From positions 591,973-655,972 of the forward strand of contig NZ_LMGI01000002.1 of NCBI RefSeq assembly GCF_001427105.1: a DNA stretch of 64,000 bases, read 5' to 3'. How positions within the stretch are numbered: position 1 is the stretch's first letter; each line of letters opens with the position of its first letter. The stretch is from Sphingopyxis sp. Root154 (GTDB taxonomy: Bacteria > Pseudomonadota > Alphaproteobacteria > Sphingomonadales > Sphingomonadaceae). The notes below the pieces were generated by a model. The model was not told the origin of the DNA and made no database searches. It saw nothing but the letters and a program-made list of their open reading frames with translations. Positions 9,807 through 19,261 of the stretch are shown in pieces. Position numbers and translations under genes: made by a program.

Positions 9807-10463
9807 TTGGGAATCGTCGAGATTTTGGGCGTCGCGGGCAGCCTGAGCCTTCTAGCCGGCTGGCGGCTCTACCTCACCATATTGGCGACCGGCACCGCGA
9901 TGCATTTCGGCTGGCTCCCCCTGCCCGAACATCTCGCCGCCTTGCAGGTGCTCGCCAATCCCTGGGTGCTCGGCGTTGCCGCGGTCGGCACCATCGCCGA
10001 GTTCCTCGCCGACAAAATCCCCTGGATCGATTCGATCTGGGACACGATCCACAGCATCATCCGCCCGCTCGGCGGCGCGCTGCTCGCGCTCGCGCTGGTC
10101 GATTCGTCCGATCCGGCGTGGCAGGTGATCGCCTTCCTGCTGGGCGGCGGCGGCGCCTTGCTGAGCCATGGCGCAAAGGCGACGACGCGCGCGGTCGTCA
10201 ACGTCAGCCCCGAACCGTTCAGCAACGCCGTGGTCTCGACCGGCGAAGATGTCGCCACGGGCGGCCTGCTGGCGCTCGCCATCGCCTATCCGCCGCTGGC
10301 CATCGTCATCGCGATCCTGCTCGCGGTCGCTGCGGTCATCGTGATCATCGCGCTGCGCCGGCTGCTGCGCAACATCAAGGCGACGTTGAAGCGCGCTTTG
10401 GGCGATGAACCGCCGGCGGCAGGCGAATTGCCGCCCGCTCAGGTTCCGACCCTGGACCGTTAG
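9807..10463 (+). CDS. DUF4126 family inner-membrane protein
   Basis: Membrane protein of 218 residues with about six hydrophobic segments. The N-terminus (EILGVAGSLSLLAGWRLYLT) and the AEFLADKIPWIDSIWDTIH loop identify DUF4126, a conserved family of unknown function. It starts at a rare TTG (9807), which is well supported: GGGGAG lies seven bases upstream and the conserved N-terminus begins immediately. Divergent from the Nudix gene and followed by a short hairpin. Confidence 0.85.
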   Translation: MGIVEILGVAGSLSLLAGWRLYLTILATGTAMHFGWLPLPEHLAALQVLANPWVLGVAAVGTIAEFLADKIPWIDSIWDTIHSIIRPLGGALLALALVDSSDPAWQVIAFLLGGGGALLSHGAKATTRAVVNVSPEPFSNAVVSTGEDVATGGLLALAIAYPPLAIVIAILLAVAAVIVIIALRRLLRNIKATLKRALGDEPPAAGELPPAQVPTLDR

Positions 10464-10466
10464 AAA

Positions 10467-10490
10467 AACGGGCTGAAACGATGGCCCGTT
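10467..10490 (+). terminator. hairpin after the DUF4126 gene
   Basis: A 7-bp perfect stem AACGGGC/GCCCGTT with a 10-base loop four bases after the stop codon. No strong T-run follows, so termination may be weak. Confidence 0.4.
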
Positions 10491-10603
10491 AGCGATTGTA
10501 TAACCATCGCCGCATAGGTTATTCTACGGAAACAGTGCAATTTTTCTCGGCAATTCGACGAGAGAAAAGGGACCAGGCTGCACCCATAGAAGAAGGGAAA
10601 ACC

Positions 10604-13600
10604 ATGCCTGCCTCGACCGCCCCCGATGCTTCTTCGTTCGCCATCAATCGGTCGCTGCGCACGCGCTTGCTAAAGCAGCCGCGCACCTTTTCCTGGACAA
10701 GTCGCCTTTTGTCCCGAACAGCCCTTGTTTCCGGAACTATTCTTTTCTCCTCCAGTCCTGTCCAGGCTGCCTGCACGACTGTTGGCAGTGTAACCACTTG
10801 CGATACGGCCGCTCCCAATCCCTGGACGACCCGAGTTGGCGAGGGCAATACTCCGACTGGAGACAATCGCACCGTCGAAGTCTCGGGCGGCAGCGAAATC
10901 TCTACCGGCAACGACAACGCGATCAGCCTGCGCGACAATGCCAATATCACGATTCAAAGCGGTGCGACCGTCCGCAATGCTGCCACGACCTCCAACGGGC
11001 AGTTCGGCACGGGCGGCAACACAATTGAAATCCGCAACAACGGAACGATAACGATCGCGCCGACGGGACAGCTTCTTGCCACCGGAACCCAGGGACAAGC
11101 CGAAGCGGTGAACTTTCAGGGCGCCGGCAATACGATCATCAACAACGGCACCATCGACGCCGATAGAGCCGTCGCCATCTGGTCGCAGAATACAAGCGGC
11201 CTGAACACCGTCGTCAACAACGCAACCGGCATCATCGAGGCCGGCAACGGCACGACGAGCACCGTGATCGGCGGCTCCGGCAACGGCGCTCTCGATTTCA
11301 CCAACAGGGGCATTGTCAGGGGAAGCATCAGCCTCGCCGGCGGCAATGACATCCTGCGGCTCTTCACCGGCTCGACGGTAACCGGCAGTTTCAGCGGCGG
11401 TGCGGGCAACGACCAGATTTTTCTGAGCGGCGTCGGGCAATCGACCCTGCCCGGCAATTTCGTGGGCTTTGAATCGCTCGTCAAGAACGAGACCGGCACC
11501 TGGACGCTGACCGGCACGATCACCGGTGTCACGGTCTCCGACGTTCAGGAGGGCACGCTGGTACTCACAGGCGACAACGCGAACTATACTGGTCAGGTCC
11601 TGGTCCGGGCTGCCGGTACGCTGGAGGCTCGCGCGCAAAGCCTGCCGCCGACGGTCACGAACGACGGGCTCGTGCGGTTCGCGCAGCCCGATGGTGGAAC
11701 CTATGCGGGGGCGATCACCGGCAGCGGCGCGATCGAAAAGACCGGCGCCGGCACACTGACGCTTAGCGGCGCGACCAATATAGCGGGAAACACGAGGCTG
11801 AATGAGGGATCGCTGCTCCTCGCCAGCGGCGGGACGCTCGCCACGTCCGGCGTCACGATGGGCACCGCGACGACGCTGCAAATAGACGGGTCTCTTACGG
11901 GTGCAGGCGGCGCTCCGGCGAACATCACCGGGGGCGCCGGCGCCCAGACGCTGATCATAAACGCGGTCTACACGGGCAACGCCAGCCTGGGCGATGACGA
12001 TGATGTGCTAGACATCGCCGGCACCGTGAACGGCAATCTCGATCAAGGTGCTGGAAACGACAGCGCCATCATACGCGCCGGTGGCATCGTTCAGGGCGGC
12101 CAGTTCGTGCAGGGGCTCGGCAACGACACACTCAGTGTCTTCGGAAACGTGCTGGGCCTGGTCGATCAGGGCGCCGGCGACGATTGCCTGACGGTGGAGA
12201 CTGCTGGCCAGGTTTCCGGCGTCTCGCAGGGGGCGGGTAATGATTGTGTTGTCGTCAATGGCGGCGCCATCAACGGCCCGGTCAATCAGGGCAGTGGCGA
12301 CGACCGGTTCAGATCAGCGCCGGGACCGTCACCGGCCAGATCCAGCAGGGCGATGGCATCGACAATTTCGTGATGGCCGGTGGCACCATCAACGGATCGG
12401 TGGATCAGGGCAATGGCGACGATCGGTTCGAGATCAGTGCCGGGACGATCACCGGACAGGTCCAGCAGGGCGAAGGCATCGACGATTTCGTGATGACGGG
12501 GGGCGAGATCAATACGCTCAATCAGGGCGGTTCGATGGACACCTTCCTGATGACCGGCGGCCGCATTGTCGACGCCTTCGACGACGGCGATACCGCGCGG
12601 ATGACCGGTGGCCGCATCGGCCGCGTCAACATGAAGCTTGCCGACAATCTGTTCGACATGTCGGGCGGCACGATCGACCGCAACCTCGTCGCCGGGTTCG
12701 GCAATGATACGATCATCCTGTCAGGCGGCACGATTGGCGGTAATATCAGTGTGTCGGGCGGCACCGACAGCGTGACGATCACCGGCGGGTCGGTCGGCGG
12801 CGACGTGCTGATGAGCGTCGGCACCGACCGCGTCGTCTGGGACGGCGGCGGGGTGGTGCACGGCACAATCGATATGGGCGGCGACAATGACAGCGCGCTG
12901 CTCGCCAATCTGACCAATGCCAACCTCGGCGCCTCGCCGCGGATCACCGGCGGCGCCGGCACCGACGCGCTTGTTTTCGACAATGTGACGACGGGCGGTA
13001 TCGCGCGGTTCGACAGCTGGGAAACGATCAACGCGACGAACGATAGCGAGTTGACCTTCGACGGTTTCCTGACCCTCGGCGACGCCGGGACCGGCACCGG
13101 CAGTTTCACGCTCGACGCGTCGAGCACCATTTTCGGCGGCGGCGCCAATGGCGGAATCACCGCCTTTACCGCGGGCCAGCGCGCGACGCTGACCAATGCT
13201 GGGCGGATCGACCTGACCAACGGCGGCAACACGCCGGGCGACAGCTTCACCGTGCGCGGCGACTATATCGGCAACAACGGCCTGCTGCTCGTCGACACGG
13301 TGCTCGGCAACGACGCGTCGCTATCCGACAAGCTGGTGATCGACGGCGGTGCCGCGTCGGGGACGACGGGGATCACCGTGCTCAACGCCGGCGGCGCCGG
13401 CGCGGTGACGACACAGAATGGCATCCTTATCGTCGATGCGATCAATGGCGCCACCACCGCGAGCGGCGCCTTTGCGCTCAACCATCGCGTCGCGGCCGGC
13501 GCCTATGAATATTTCCTGTTCCGGGGCGGCACGTCCGCCGGCACGGGGGATAATTGGTATCTGCGCTCGACGCTGCCGCCCCCGCCGCCGACCGCACCCG

Positions 13601-14919
13601 CGCCCGAAACCCCGCCGCCGCCGCAGCCGGCGCCCGCGCCGCCGATCCTGACGCCGCCGGCCGAACCCGCACCGGCGCCCGTGCCACCCGAACCGCCGCC
13701 GCCGCCGCCGCCGCCCGTGCCCGATCCGCCGCCGCCGCCGCCCGAGCCGACGCCGGCCGATCCCGATCCGGTCGACCCCGCGCCGCCGGTGACCGTGACC
13801 GATCCGCCGCCGGCACCTACACCCGAGCCGCCCCCGGCGCCCGAACCCGCAGCGCCCCCGCCGCCGCCCGAACCACCGGCCGAGCCGGCACCGCTCCCCT
13901 CGCCCGATCCCGTGGTCGAGGCCCCGCCACCGACACCGGGCGCGACCCCGGCCGTCGCCGAGGCCGGCGAAGTCGTGCCGCTCTATCGACCCGAAGTGCC
14001 CGCCTTTGTCGCGGCGGTCCCGGTCGCGCATCTTCTTGCCGCCGCGACGCTCGGCACCTTCCACGAACGCCGCGGCGAACAGGCGCTGCTGCGCGGCGGC
14101 GGCGTGCTCCCGTCAACGTGGGGCCGCGTCTTCGCCGAGGATAGCGATATCAAATGGAACGGCGACGTCGCCCCCTCGCTCGACGGCGACCTCTCCGGCT
14201 TCCAGATCGGCCAGGATTTCGCCGGCTGGGGCGAAGAGGGCGGAACCAACATCCGCCTTGGCGCCTTCGTCGGGCGCTCGTCGACCGACGGCACCGTCCG
14301 CGGCAGCGCGATCGGCTGGAACGACCTGACGGTCGGCCAGATCGACGTCAAAGCCACGAGCCTGGCCGGCTATGCGACGCTGGTCGGCGAAAGCGGCTGG
14401 TATGTCGACGCGGTCGTCATGCACAGCTGGTTTGACGGCAATGCTGCCGCGAGTAGCGGCGAGGCGATCGACGTCGATGGCAAGGGTTGGGCCGCGTCGC
14501 TCGAAGCCGGCTATCCGCTAGCGCTGTCGAGCCGCTGGACGCTCGAACCGCAGGCGCAGATCGTGTGGCAGCGGATCAAGCTCGACGATCAGGCTGATGC
14601 CTTCTCGGTGATCGATTTCGCCGCGGGCGATTCGCTCACCGGGCGCGTCGGGCTGCGCTTGCAGGGCGAATATGGCGGCTTCCAGCCCTATCTCCACGCC
14701 AGCCTGTGGCACGGCCTGTCGGGCGACCAGACGACGCGTTTCGGCACCGACCCGATCCGAACCGACCTGGGCCGGACCGAGGCCGAGGTCGGTGCCGGTG
14801 TTATCGCGCGCATCGGCGAAAGCGTCGCGGTCCATGTGAAGGGCGACTATGGCTTCGACGCCGACGGCCCGCGCAGCCGTCGCTACGGCGGCACGGTGGG
14901 TGTGACGATCCGCTGGTAG
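10604..14919 (+). pseudogene. large autotransporter (passenger, Pro-rich linker, beta-barrel) with a one-base frameshift
   Basis: About 1,440 codons of a type V secreted adhesin-like protein. It has a long signal peptide (cleavage likely after VQA, about residue 55), a passenger of Gly/Asn/Asp-rich beta-helix repeats (QGxGND, FVMTGG, ISAGT), a low-complexity Pro-Ala linker (about 13576-13960), and a roughly 290-residue outer-membrane beta-barrel ending in a terminal aromatic residue (TIRW). Reading frame 2 runs from the ATG at 10604 to a stop at 12373, and the protein continues in frame 1 from about 12311 to 14919. Comparison with the next 120-nt repeat shows that one G is missing after 12310. 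This could be a real mutation or a sequencing error. The start has a good ribosome site (AGAAGGG). Confidence 0.88.
12281..12519 (+). repeat. 120-nt (40-residue) tandem repeat in the autotransporter passenger
   Basis: Two adjacent copies, 12281-12399 and 12400-12519, are nearly identical and encode QGxGDDRFEISAGT...QxGxGID. The first copy is 119 nt because it reads TTCAG where the second reads TTCGAG at 12428-12433, which locates the frameshift exactly. Confidence 0.85.
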
Positions 14920-14922
14920 CGG

Positions 14923-16146
14923 TCAGGCGGGAAGCAATGCTTTCAGCGGGGTTTCGGTGTCGGCGAGCTGCTCCGCCGTCGCTCGAAGCCCCGCGGTGAC
15001 GATCATGCGGCCCTGGACATAATCCTTGGTCGCGTTGACGCAGTCGATCGCGATGACCTTGCCCGCCTTGAGGTAGACGACCGAGAAGCTGCGCGCGCCG
15101 GGATCGCCGCGCAGCACCGCCTGATCGTGCCCGGTCGACAGGCCCGCGGTCTGGAGCTTGAGGTCATATTGGTTCGACCAGAACCACGGGATGGCGTGGT
15201 AAGGTGCTTCGTCGCCGACGATGCCCTTCGCGACGACATTCGCCTGATCATTGGCGTTCTGCACCGATTCCAGCCGGATGCAGGCGCCTTCGGCAAAATG
15301 GTTTTCATGCGCGGCGCAATCGCCGATCGCATAGATGTCGGGCAGGCTGGTCTTGCACAGGCCATCCACGAGCACGCCGTTGCCGCCTTCGGCCCCCGCG
15401 GCGATCAGCGGTTCGACCGCTGGGACGATGCCGATGCCGACGATGACGAGATCGGCGGGGATCAGTTCGCCGTCCGACAGCCGCACGCCAGTAACGCTGT
15501 CCGTGCCTTCGATCGCATCGACGCACACGCCGAGCCGCAGATCGACGCCATGATCGCGATGTTCCTTTTCATAGAAGCGCGACAGGTCGGCGCCCGCGAC
15601 GCGCGCAAGCACGCGGTCGAGCGCTTCGAGGAGCACGACCTTCTTGCCCGCCTTGTTGAGCACCGCTGCGGCTTCGAGCCCGATATATCCGCCGCCGATC
15701 ACGACGATCTGGCCCGCAGTCTCCGACGCCGCCTTCATCGCGTCGGCGTCGGCGCGCGTGCGCACGCCCTGCACGCCGGGCAGGTCGCCGCCGGGGATCG
15801 GCAGCATGCGCGGTTGGCCGCCGGTCGCCCAGACGAGCTTGCCATAGCCGATCGTCTCGCCGCCATCGATGGTCACCGTGTGCGCCTCCGGATCGACGCG
15901 CACGACGCGCTTGCCGAGCAGCATCGTTACTTCGCGCTCGTCCCAATATCTGGCGGGGCGCAGCTGGATGCGTTCGAATTCCTTCTCGCCCGCGAAATAT
16001 TCCTTCGACAGCGGCGGGCGTTCGTAGGGAAGCTCGGGCTCGTCGCCGATGATCGCGATGGTCCCTGCAAATTTCTGCGTACGCAGCATAATCGCCACCT
16101 GCGCCCCGCCATGACCCGCGCCCACTATCACCACGTCGAACTGCAT
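14923..16146 (-). CDS. FAD-dependent ferredoxin/rubredoxin-type reductase
   Basis: A 407-residue NAD(P)H:ferredoxin reductase-like flavoprotein of the class that feeds electrons to P450s or dioxygenases. It shows the FAD dinucleotide motif at the N-terminus ([11 protein letters not shown]), the conserved [11 protein letters not shown], the NAD motif [17 protein letters not shown] (about residue 147), and the second FAD motif YAIGDCAAH. The ATG at 16146 puts the FAD motif at residue 6, as in the family; an upstream extension to 16203 has no support. No ferredoxin or oxygenase gene is adjacent, so the partner is unknown. Confidence 0.88.
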   Translation of the reverse strand: MQFDVVIVGAGHGGAQVAIMLRTQKFAGTIAIIGDEPELPYERPPLSKEYFAGEKEFERIQLRPARYWDEREVTMLLGKRVVRVDPEAHTVTIDGGETIGYGKLVWATGGQPRMLPIPGGDLPGVQGVRTRADADAMKAASETAGQIVVIGGGYIGLEAAAVLNKAGKKVVLLEALDRVLARVAGADLSRFYEKEHRDHGVDLRLGVCVDAIEGTDSVTGVRLSDGELIPADLVIVGIGIVPAVEPLIAAGAEGGNGVLVDGLCKTSLPDIYAIGDCAAHENHFAEGACIRLESVQNANDQANVVAKGIVGDEAPYHAIPWFWSNQYDLKLQTAGLSTGHDQAVLRGDPGARSFSVVYLKAGKVIAIDCVNATKDYVQGRMIVTAGLRATAEQLADTETPLKALLPA

Positions 16147-16257
16147 CGTCTTCGTCTCCGACTGCTCGCCGGTGCCCCTCGCACGCGTCCGCGGGCGAGG
16201 CAAGCCGCCGCGGCCTCGTCATCACGAAAGAAAATCTTGAAGGTCGGCGAAGGCCGT

Positions 16258-16971
16258 TCAGTCCGTCAGCCCGGCGAGCCATTCGGCGATCATCGTGCGT
16301 CCCGCCGCCACCGCGGAGGGTCCATGCCGCCGATGGAGGTCGCGCATTCCGTTCACGCTTCCGCCGGTTTCGTCGAGCGCATCGGGCCATTGGCGCAGCC
16401 ATTCGTCGAACCGCGGATCGAGCCCCATTTCGCCGTGAAACTGCAGCGCCAATATATTGTTGCCGCGCCGGAATGCCTGATGCGGATAGGCGGGCGTCGA
16501 CGCCAGCAATTCGACGTCATCGGGAAGGTCGAAGGTGTCGCCGTGCCAATGGAGCACGGGCACATCAGCCAGATGCCGCAGCGGCGAGGCGGTGTCGACG
16601 AAGCTCAGCGGGTGAAACCCGACCTCCTTCGCCGACCCCGGATAAACGCGCGCGCCCATCGCCGCGGCGATCATTTGCGCCCCGAAGCACACGCCGAGCG
16701 TCGGCCGCCCCCCGTCGAGCCGGCGCGCAAGCCGCCGTTGCTGGCAGGCGATCCACGGGTGCGCGTCCTGCTCGTAAACCCCCATCGGACCGCCCATCAT
16801 GATGAGCAGGTCGGGCTCGCTCAGGTCTACCGCGCCAAAACCCGGGTCGGCGACGTCAATGCGCGCGAGCGCATATCCCGCGGCCTCGATCGGTTCGCGG
16901 TATCCGGCGATCCCTTCGTGGGGAACGTGGCGGATGATGAGTCCGGTTCTGGTCTTTTGCTGCGATGGCAT
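16258..16971 (-). CDS. class I glutamine amidotransferase-like protein
   Basis: A 237-residue GATase1 domain protein similar to the stand-alone GMP-synthase-like amidotransferases. The nucleophile elbow GVCFGAQMIA carries the Cys; GGPMGVYEQD is the oxyanion strand, and the LHWHGDTFDLP and LQFHGE regions contain the expected His. Such proteins often hydrolyse gamma-glutamyl compounds. The start is uncertain: the ATG at 16971 (MPSQQKTRTG) has no clear ribosome site, while a TTG at 17028 would add 19 residues. Confidence 0.8.
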   Translation of the reverse strand: MPSQQKTRTGLIIRHVPHEGIAGYREPIEAAGYALARIDVADPGFGAVDLSEPDLLIMMGGPMGVYEQDAHPWIACQQRRLARRLDGGRPTLGVCFGAQMIAAAMGARVYPGSAKEVGFHPLSFVDTASPLRHLADVPVLHWHGDTFDLPDDVELLASTPAYPHQAFRRGNNILALQFHGEMGLDPRFDEWLRQWPDALDETGGSVNGMRDLHRRHGPSAVAAGRTMIAEWLAGLTD

Positions 16972-17073
16972 TTCGGGCGATGAATCGAGTGGTTGCTGCG
17001 CTGTTTCGAACGCACCCTGTCTAGCCAAGCCATCGCCCCGATGTCACTCTACCAAAGCAGTAGAGATACTGTT

Positions 17074-17114
17074 GCGGCCCGTAGCTGAGCTTGGCTCCGT
17101 TCGCTACGGGCCGC
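17074..17114 (-). terminator. 12-bp perfect inverted repeat after the dehydrogenase operon
   Basis: Arms 17074-17085 and 17103-17114 (GCGGCCCGTAGC and its complement) are separated by 17 bases. The repeat begins three bases after the stop of the ACT-like gene. It lacks a T-run, so it is a terminator or mRNA-stabilising stem. Confidence 0.55.
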
Positions 17115-17116
17115 CA

Positions 17117-17371
17117 TCAGGCGGCAGCCACCAATTCGGCAGTGGGGTCCTCGAGCTCGGACCGCAGCACCGCGACGACTTCGCCCAGCTTCGCCGCGAT
17201 GATCGCTGCCTGCCCGTGGGCGAGCCCCGCGACCGTTACTTCGATCCGCATATGCGTGGGCAGGACCTGCATCGCCATCGCGCTCGGCACGATCGACCGC
17301 TGCGCGAAATAGTTGGCGACGCGCGGCAGCGATTGCGGATCGAGGATCGCGTCTACCCGGAAGCAATGCAT
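17117..17371 (-). CDS. small ACT-domain-like protein
   Basis: The 84 residues follow an ACT-type beta-alpha-beta-beta-alpha-beta plan: VDAILDPQSLPRVANYFAQR, then MRIEVTVAGL and a final helix/strand EVVAVLRSELE. ACT domains bind amino acids and regulate metabolism. The ATG at 17371 shares one base with the stop of the upstream amino-acid dehydrogenase gene (TGATG), so the two are translated together, and the protein may sense its substrate or product. The ACT assignment rests on pattern and is my inference. Confidence 0.7.
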   Translation of the reverse strand: MHCFRVDAILDPQSLPRVANYFAQRSIVPSAMAMQVLPTHMRIEVTVAGLAHGQAAIIAAKLGEVVAVLRSELEDPTAELVAAA

Positions 17372-18423
17372 CAGGCCGCCTCGCGCTGCGCGCCCGCGAT
17401 CACCTCTTCGGCCATTTCATCGGCCACCAGCGCGGGCGAGCGGCCTTCGCGCGCTGCGCGCTCCAACAGCGCACCGACGCGCGGTGCGATCTCGGCGACG
17501 CGCGCCTTCACATCGCTTTCACCCTCGCCCAGATATTCGGCCGACACGTTGATGATCCCGCCCGCGTTGACGACATAGTCGGGCGCATAGACAATCCCGC
17601 GTTCGAGCAGCGTTGCGGCGACGTCCGGAGTCGCAAGCTGGTTGTTCGCCGCACCGCAGACGAGCTTCGCCTTCAGCCTGGCGACCGTCTCCCGGTCGAG
17701 CGCGCCGCCGAGCGCGCAGGGCGCGAAAATGTCGGCCTCGACCGATGCGATGTCCGCAACGTCGACCACCTCGGCGCCATGCACCGCTTTCAGCCGGTCG
17801 CGGCGCGCCGGATTGACGTCGGCGATGATCAGGCGCGCGCCGGCGTCGGCGAGGCGGCGGCACAGGTCGGCGCCGACATTGCCGGTGCCCTGCACCGCCA
17901 CCGTCAGCCCGGCGAGATCGCGCCCCAGTGCGAACTCGGCGGCGACCTGCATCGATTCGAACACGCCTCTGGCGGTCCACGGCGACGGGTCGCCGCCCGC
18001 GCGCCCGGCGACCGCGGGCAGCCCGGCGACATGGCGCGAGACCGATGCGACCTCCTGCATATCCTCGACCGATGTGCCGACATCCTCGGCGGTGACGTAC
18101 ATCCCGCCCAGATTTTCGACCGCGCGGCCGAAAGCCCGGAACAGGGCCACCCGGTCGAACTCGCCTTCGGGGCGCCGGAGCACCGCCTTCGCGCCGCCGA
18201 GCGGCAGCCCGGCGAGCGCATTCTTGTAGCTCATGCCCTCGGCAAGCCGCACGGCATCGCCCAGCGCCTGCTTCATGTCGGGATAGGACCACAGGCGGCA
18301 GCCGCCCGCCCCCGGCCCCAAGGCCGTCGAGTGAATCGCAATGAATCCGTCGAGCCCCGCTTCGAGATCATAGAGCCGCACGCATTCGAGCGGCGGGGCC
18401 AGACGGGCAAGACGGACGACCAT
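17371..18423 (-). CDS. Leu/Phe/Val-type amino acid dehydrogenase (Glu/Leu/Phe/Val dehydrogenase family)
   Basis: NAD-dependent oxidative deaminase of a branched or aromatic amino acid, 350 residues. The dimerisation domain carries GAGGCR and the substrate loop GMSYKNALAGLPLGGAKA with two conserved lysines; the Rossmann domain has VAVQGTGNVGADLCRRLADAG and a C-terminal NAGGIINVSAEY. Leucine dehydrogenase is the closest general match, but Phe or Val cannot be excluded. It starts at the ATG at 18423, downstream of a divergent Lrp gene and a palindromic operator, which suggests Lrp control, and is coupled to an ACT-like gene. Confidence 0.88.
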   Translation of the reverse strand: MVVRLARLAPPLECVRLYDLEAGLDGFIAIHSTALGPGAGGCRLWSYPDMKQALGDAVRLAEGMSYKNALAGLPLGGAKAVLRRPEGEFDRVALFRAFGRAVENLGGMYVTAEDVGTSVEDMQEVASVSRHVAGLPAVAGRAGGDPSPWTARGVFESMQVAAEFALGRDLAGLTVAVQGTGNVGADLCRRLADAGARLIIADVNPARRDRLKAVHGAEVVDVADIASVEADIFAPCALGGALDRETVARLKAKLVCGAANNQLATPDVAATLLERGIVYAPDYVVNAGGIINVSAEYLGEGESDVKARVAEIAPRVGALLERAAREGRSPALVADEMAEEVIAGAQREAA

Positions 18424-18501
18424 GAAACATACTCCTTTGATTGAGCGTGCCTTGTCGCATTTCCGCCTTGGGCATTCTTGATCGATTATCGGCCGCCTAT
18501 G

Positions 18502-18534
18502 GCAATTTTTGCATGTTATGATCCGAAAAATTGC
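18502..18534. promoter_or_regulatory. palindromic Lrp-type operator between the dehydrogenase and lrp genes
   Basis: GCAATTTTT (18502-18510) and AAAAATTGC (18526-18534) form a perfect 9-bp inverted repeat with a 15-base AT-rich spacer, 15 bases before the regulator ATG and about 80 bases from the divergent dehydrogenase start. Lrp/AsnC proteins bind such AT-rich dyads. Confidence 0.68.
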
Positions 18535-18548
18535 GATATGAGGATGAA

Positions 18549-19019
18549 ATGACCGATCTTGATCCATTCGAGATAAAGATTCTCCGCGAATTGCAGCGCG
18601 ACGCGAATCAAACGACGGCCGAGATCGCCGAGCGTGTCGGACTGTCGGTGTCGCCATGCTGGCGCCGCATCGACCGCCTCGAACGCGAGGGCTTCATCAA
18701 GAAGCGCGTCGCGATCATCGACCGGCGCAAGGTCGGGCTCAACGCGCATGTGTTTGCACAGGTCAAGCTCAACGCCCACGGGCGCGCCAACCTCGACGAA
18801 TTCAGCGCCGCGATCCGCGGCTTCCCCGAAGTGCTCGATGCCTATGTGCTGATGGGCACGACCGATTTCATGCTGCGGATCGTCGCGAAGGACATCGACG
18901 CCTATGAACGCTTCTTCTTCGATCAGCTGAGCAAATTGCCGGGGATACAGGAAATCAATTCGACGGTGGCGCTGTCCGAAATCAAGGCGACGACCGAACT
19001 GCCGCTGGGTCAGGATTAG
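18549..19019 (+). CDS. Lrp/AsnC family transcriptional regulator
   Basis: A 156-residue regulator with an N-terminal winged helix-turn-helix (LDPFEIKILRELQRD, then TTAEIAERVGLSVSPCWRRIDRLE) and a C-terminal RAM/ACT ligand domain (VLDAYVLMGTTDFMLRIVAKD). It is divergent from the Leu-type dehydrogenase, the arrangement seen for Bkd/Ldh regulators, so it probably responds to a branched-chain amino acid and controls that gene and itself. The ATG at 18549, preceded by GAGGATGAA, starts the first helix; upstream in-frame codons would lie inside the operator. Confidence 0.92.
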   Translation: MTDLDPFEIKILRELQRDANQTTAEIAERVGLSVSPCWRRIDRLEREGFIKKRVAIIDRRKVGLNAHVFAQVKLNAHGRANLDEFSAAIRGFPEVLDAYVLMGTTDFMLRIVAKDIDAYERFFFDQLSKLPGIQEINSTVALSEIKATTELPLGQD

Positions 19020-19121
19020 GCGGCGGACCGCCCCCGCTTTGCCGGTACCGAATGCGAACGCCGAATCCTGCGCAAGGACGCTTGTTTTCATCCCAAGGCG
19101 CTGCTAGTGGCGCCCCTCGTT

Positions 19122-19196
19122 GCCGCTTTAGCTCAGTTGGTAGAGCACATCATTCGTAATGATGGGGTCACAGGTTCGAGTCCTGAAGCGGCACCA
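19122..19196 (+). tRNA. tRNA-Thr (anticodon CGT)
   Basis: A full cloverleaf: acceptor stem GCCGCTT with AAGCGGC, D-arm GCTC-AGTTGGTA-GAGC, anticodon stem with loop TTCGTAA, T-arm with GGTTCGAGTCC, and encoded CCA at 19194-19196. The anticodon CGT reads ACG. Confidence 0.95.
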
Positions 19197-19261
19197 TCGT
19201 CTTCCCTGACAATCACCAGCGAAAAACCGAACGGCTTCGCGCCGCGTTTCCGGGTGCCGCA

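Noticed and set aside
13576..13970. Long CCGCCG-rich run as a possible simple repeat or mobile element
   Set aside because: It is in frame and encodes the Pro-Ala linker typical of autotransporters.
15127..16983. 618-codon forward frame across the FAD reductase and amidotransferase genes
   Set aside because: It spans two unrelated real genes on the other strand and shows shadow composition.
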